This document shows, piece after piece, positions 59,962 through 63,137 of a DNA stretch of 63,137 nt. The stretch is taken from positions 1-63,137 of the forward strand of contig CANQLJ010000006.1 in the NCBI GenBank assembly GCA_947624685.1, read 5' to 3'. The position numbers were made by a program, and so were the translations under genes. The notes under the pieces were generated by a model. That model did not search any database and had not been told where the DNA came from. It saw only the letters and a list, made by a program, of their open reading frames with translations. Source of the DNA: Candidatus Gastranaerophilales bacterium (lineage in GTDB: Bacteria > Cyanobacteriota > Vampirovibrionia > Gastranaerophilales > Gastranaerophilaceae). Position 1 is the stretch's first letter; the number at the start of each line of letters is the position of its first letter.

Positions 59962-60864
59962 ATGAAGAAATATTCATTATTTTGTTTATGCTCTTTTTTG
60001 TGCTTATCAAGCACTTTTACTGTTGCTTGCGCGCAAACCGATGTTACAAATAACGTCGGAAATTTAATCGTAAATGATATTGAACAAGTTACACAAATTG
60101 CAAAAAGTAACGATAAGCCTAAAATTGTTCGCAATGAAACATTTAAGCAAAAGGATAACACTGCTCAGCCAAGCGTAGCAAATACAGAACCTTCTAAAGG
60201 TAAAATTATTCCGACCAGAACAGAAAAAATGAAAGACGATTCATCTGAATTAAAATCTATTGGCGATGCCCCTGATAAAGGTCAAATTGTTCCTATGGAT
60301 TCAAAAAAAATAAAAGATGATGCAGTATCAAATTCATCAAATATGGACCCCGCCAAAGGCGAAATTGTTCCGGTAAAACCGGCAAAGGCTAAAAAAGACA
60401 CCGCTCGTTTAAAATCATCGGGTAACAACCCATCTAAAGGTGAAATAATTCGGATTAATACTTTGCCCCAAAAAGACGACCAAGAATTGTTAAAATCAAC
60501 AACCGCTGATTCGGACAAAGGTCAATTCATTGAAACAAAAACATTTCACCAAAAAGATGACTCGGCAAATTTGCAGGCATTAAAATCAATTGACCCGTCC
60601 AAAGGCGAAATTGTTAATCCATCCGAAAGAATCATTAAAGACGACTTAAAAGCTGCAAATGAAATAAATAATACATCGGATAAAATTGAATACAGTTCTT
60701 CACGTGCTTTTAAAGTTAAAGATACGACAAATAGTGTTTCAGATAAAATTGAATATAACTCTTCAAAAGCTTTCAAAGTTAAAGATATAACAAATAGTGT
60801 TTCAGATAAACCGGAATATAATTCTGCACAAGCTTTCAAAGTTAAAGATACGACTAAAAAATAA
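59962..60864 (+). CDS. Secreted protein with two kinds of tandem repeat
   Basis: 300 residues. Seen: signal peptide (KKYSLFCLCSFLCLSSTFTV, cleaving near ACAQ); then about seven units of 26-30 residues built around (P/D)(S/A/D)KG(E/Q/K)I(V/I)...KDD, and at the end three units of 18-19 residues with SDKIEYNSSKAFKVKDTTN. Lys and Asp dominate, with no aromatic core, so it is probably extended rather than folded. Function unknown. Own transcript: T-rich upstream and a strong terminator downstream. Confidence 0.7.
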   Translation: MKKYSLFCLCSFLCLSSTFTVACAQTDVTNNVGNLIVNDIEQVTQIAKSNDKPKIVRNETFKQKDNTAQPSVANTEPSKGKIIPTRTEKMKDDSSELKSIGDAPDKGQIVPMDSKKIKDDAVSNSSNMDPAKGEIVPVKPAKAKKDTARLKSSGNNPSKGEIIRINTLPQKDDQELLKSTTADSDKGQFIETKTFHQKDDSANLQALKSIDPSKGEIVNPSERIIKDDLKAANEINNTSDKIEYSSSRAFKVKDTTNSVSDKIEYNSSKAFKVKDITNSVSDKPEYNSAQAFKVKDTTKK

Positions 60865-60886
60865 TATTTAAGAAACTTAACTTAAA

Positions 60887-60913
60887 AAAGGCGATATAAA
60901 AAATATCGCCTTT
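60887..60913. terminator. Bidirectional terminator between convergent genes
   Basis: Stem AAAGGCGATAT/ATATCGCCTTT (60887-60897 with 60903-60913) with a 5-base loop; T-rich tails on both strands. Serves the repeat protein (plus) and the permease (minus). Confidence 0.92.
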
Positions 60914-60923
60914 GATTTTATTT

Positions 60924-62456
60924 TTAACTTCTAAGATTTTTATAGCTAAAGCCAAAATAAATCCCGACCCCGATTAGTATCCAAAGCGGGAACATAATCG
61001 AACTTGTGGTTAGTTGTTTAAGAGAGAAAAACATCAATGCCATACATGAAATTATCCCCAAAATCGGAAACAAAGGCACAAAAGGGACTTTGAAGGGTCT
61101 TTTTAAATTCGGCTCTTTTTTTCTTAAGATAATTACCGCAACACAAATTGCAATAAATGAGGTAAATGTCCCGTAATTACATAATTGCGCCGATATGTTT
61201 AAATCCATAAATAGCGCGCACACAATTATTACCAGCCCCACAACAATTGTCATTATATGAGGGGTGCGATATTTTTTGTGAATCGACCTTAAGACCTTAG
61301 GCAAAAATTTATCCCTGCTCATTGCGTATAATATTCTTGTTGCCGCAAGCTGACAAATTAAAAATACGCTAGCGAGTGCGCACACGGCGGCAATTGAGAT
61401 GAATCCGGCGAGAAAATCTTTATTGATTAATTTTAAAGCTGCGCTAATGGGCGCCGTCGGGTTAATTTGATTTATGGGTACAATCCCTGTTAAAACAAGA
61501 GCAACAAGGATGTATAAAATCGTACAAAAAACAAGTGTCCCTAAAATTGCGAAAGGTAAATCTTTTTGAGGGTTTTTTGTTTCTTCTGCTGCGGTTGAAA
61601 CGGCGTCAAAACCGATGTAAGCAAAAAATATTATAAAAGCACCCATCAAAATCCCTTCAATCCCGTTTGGAGCAAAAGGAACCCAATTGGAAGGTTTTAC
61701 ATAAAAAGCGCCGACAAAGATAAAAGATAAAATCATAAAAAGATTTAATCCGACCATAACAGAAGCAAATCTTGTGGATTCTTTGATTCCTCGAATCAGA
61801 ATAAGGGTCGATAAAATCGTTAAAATAATAGCGGGAAGGTTAATTGCAACGGGGATTTTATCAAATAAATAAGGCATTTTATCATGCGCATCAAGCCCGT
61901 ATCTTTCGCACATATGATAGATTGTTCGAACATCGCTCCTTAGCCAAAGCGGAAAATTTAGGATAAAATTAGGTAAATGAGCGCTAAAACCCTTTAAAAG
62001 CTGGGTTAAATACCCAACCCACGAGCTTGCGACGGTGACATTACCTATGACATAATTTAACATCAAAACCCAACCCACAAGCCAAGCCAAAAATTCGCCC
62101 AAAGTCGCATAACAATAGGTATATACGCTTCCCGATACCGGAATAATGGAAGCAATTTCGCTATAGCATAACGCGCTAAAAACGCACGCGATAGCAGCTA
62201 ATACCATTGAAACAATAATAGCAGGCCCGGCACCAAGACTTTCGGGGCCGCCTTGGATAGCTGTTCCGATTATGGTTAAAATTCCCGTACCCACAACGGC
62301 ACCTATACCTATGACAAAAAGGTCAAAGGCGTTAAGGGACTTTTTTAAAGAGGAATTTTTAGCTCTATCCAAAAGCTCTTTTGCGGATTTTTTTGTCAAC
62401 AAGTTATTTACAACATTTGTTATTTTTTCTTTATTAAATATCTTCATTATTTCCAT
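60924..62456 (-). CDS. APC-superfamily amino acid permease (first of a tandem pair)
   Basis: Inner-membrane amino acid uptake or exchange, cationic amino acid transporter type. Seen: 510 residues, 12 or more hydrophobic segments; the APC helix-1 motif IGIGAVVGTGILTIIGTA; SGSVYTYCYATLGEFLAW in helix 3; FFAYIGFDAVSTAAEETKNP and DLPFAILG. The start may be the ATG at 62447 rather than 62456; both overlap the end of the upstream paralogue, so the genes are coupled. Substrate unknown. Confidence 0.9.
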   Translation of the reverse strand: MEIMKIFNKEKITNVVNNLLTKKSAKELLDRAKNSSLKKSLNAFDLFVIGIGAVVGTGILTIIGTAIQGGPESLGAGPAIIVSMVLAAIACVFSALCYSEIASIIPVSGSVYTYCYATLGEFLAWLVGWVLMLNYVIGNVTVASSWVGYLTQLLKGFSAHLPNFILNFPLWLRSDVRTIYHMCERYGLDAHDKMPYLFDKIPVAINLPAIILTILSTLILIRGIKESTRFASVMVGLNLFMILSFIFVGAFYVKPSNWVPFAPNGIEGILMGAFIIFFAYIGFDAVSTAAEETKNPQKDLPFAILGTLVFCTILYILVALVLTGIVPINQINPTAPISAALKLINKDFLAGFISIAAVCALASVFLICQLAATRILYAMSRDKFLPKVLRSIHKKYRTPHIMTIVVGLVIIVCALFMDLNISAQLCNYGTFTSFIAICVAVIILRKKEPNLKRPFKVPFVPLFPILGIISCMALMFFSLKQLTTSSIMFPLWILIGVGIYFGFSYKNLRS

Positions 62457-63137
62457 TGTTTTCGTTATTTATGTTATCTTCATTTTCGGTGTTTAAAACC
62501 ATCTGAGGCATTTCAATTGCTTCTTTTTGCGCTTGTCGTTGGCGAGAATAGCTATATGTCAAATAAAATACGATTCCTAAAATTACCCAAACCGGAAACA
62601 GAACTCTTGATGTTTTTAAAAATTGCATCGAATAAATCATCAAGCCCCCGCAGCATAATATCCCCATTAAAGGTAAATATGGGCAAAAGGGCACTTTAAA
62701 AGGACGCTCACGATTTGGATCGGTCTTTCTTAAGATTAATACAGCAACACAAACAATTATAAAGGAGGCAAATGTCCCAAAGTTGCATAATTCAGCGGCT
62801 GTTGAAATATTGAGCAAAAGCGAACCTATAATACAAATCAACCCTACAATAATTGTTAAAATATGAGGGGTTTTATACTTTGGATGGAGCGTTTGTAATA
62901 TCTTAGGCAAGAAATTATCCCTACTCATAGCATATAATATTCTTGTCCCTGCCAGCATCAAAACCAACAATACCGAAGTTAAACCGGTTAAAGCACCGAT
63001 TGAAATAAGCCCTGCAACCCAATTTTGACCGACCATCCTCATAGCCGAAGCAATCGGAGCTTGGAGGTCAATTTGATTTATCGGTACAACGCCTGTTAAA
63101 ACAAGGGCCACAAGAACATATATTATCGTACAAACGC
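62434..63137 (-). CDS. APC-superfamily amino acid permease (second copy, N-terminus beyond window)
   Basis: C-terminal 234 residues of a close paralogue of the neighbouring permease. Seen: the frame is open to the last base (YVLVALVLTGVVPINQID at its left part); ILYAMSRDNFLPKILQTLHP, then LRKTDPNRERPFKVPFCPYL, align block by block with the 60924-62456 protein. The C-terminus has an extra acidic/Asn-rich tail (ENEDNINNENNGNNEDI). Two tandem permeases suggest duplication with different substrates. Confidence 0.9.
   Translation of the reverse strand, partial: VCTIIYVLVALVLTGVVPINQIDLQAPIASAMRMVGQNWVAGLISIGALTGLTSVLLVLMLAGTRILYAMSRDNFLPKILQTLHPKYKTPHILTIIVGLICIIGSLLLNISTAAELCNFGTFASFIIVCVAVLILRKTDPNRERPFKVPFCPYLPLMGILCCGGLMIYSMQFLKTSRVLFPVWVILGIVFYLTYSYSRQRQAQKEAIEMPQMVLNTENEDNINNENNGNNEDI

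Overview
The window is a stretch of an AT-rich, Gram-negative-type bacterial chromosome. It holds a complete early lipid A gene set (lpxD-lpxC-fabZ-lpxA), a heptose adenylyltransferase, flagellar chaperone genes (FliS, FlaG-like), RNase Y with YmdB, a diaminopimelate dehydrogenase and a Ycf23/DUF561 protein, a family otherwise typical of cyanobacteria and plastids. I see no photosynthesis gene. Together with lineage-looking proteins carrying short 'SFKG/ISF' motifs, this suggests a non-photosynthetic relative of the Cyanobacteria, most likely a gut Melainabacterium/Vampirovibrionia of the Gastranaerophilales type. This assignment is inference from content, not from a search.

Layout. 1-7.1 kb (minus): envelope operon rfaE2, lpxD, lpxC, fabZ, lpxA, M29 aminopeptidase, a divergent polyprenyl synthase, and a signal peptidase I with an unusual extra N-terminal domain that runs off the left edge. 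7.1-16.6 kb (minus): a 1331-residue zinc-ribbon/cyclase-like/ATPase/TPR protein, an acyltransferase, mfd and a parvulin foldase in one operon. 16.7-18.6 kb (plus): pdxJ, rplU-rpmA behind a strong promoter and structured leader, tRNA-Asp. 18.6-20.1 kb has no intact gene: a decayed serine recombinase next to an array of eight related 77-132 bp repeats. 20.3-25.8 kb: a secreted YDKYGNK-repeat protein, a PRTase-like protein, and a TolC/EmrA/EmrB-type tripartite efflux set. 25.8-29.2 kb and 49.9-51.6 kb: three paralogous membrane proteins of unknown function, each preceded by a small ORF of biased composition (Met/Cys, His, Arg) and a hairpin terminator. 29.2-38.7 kb: HtrA-like protease, Ycf23, nadA, ddh, then a three-gene operon (M16 peptidase, GH13-like barrel, ferritin-like diiron protein). 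38.8-49.4 kb: a DUF2229 activase-like protein, RuvX/DUF1292 operon, CorA, UDP-sugar dehydrogenase, M14 amidase, PHP phosphoesterase, YmdB, RNase Y. 51.6-60.9 kb: DciA-like protein, metK, pepA, trmFO, FtsB/DivIC-like protein, a flagellar chaperone cluster and a secreted repeat protein. 60.9-63.1 kb: two tandem APC amino acid permeases, the second running off the right edge.

The most unusual feature is the paralogue family. Upstream of two of its members (27.9 kb plus strand, 51.2 kb minus strand) I can read a promoter, a short leader ORF with clustered His or Arg codons, a long segment inside the ORF that pairs with the 5' arm of a downstream intrinsic terminator, and then the gene. That is the layout of a transcription attenuator. 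The third member is preceded by a 50-residue peptide made of repeated Met-Met-Cys units, transcribed divergently from the His leader. This looks like an undescribed family of membrane proteins controlled by leader peptides; its function is unknown.
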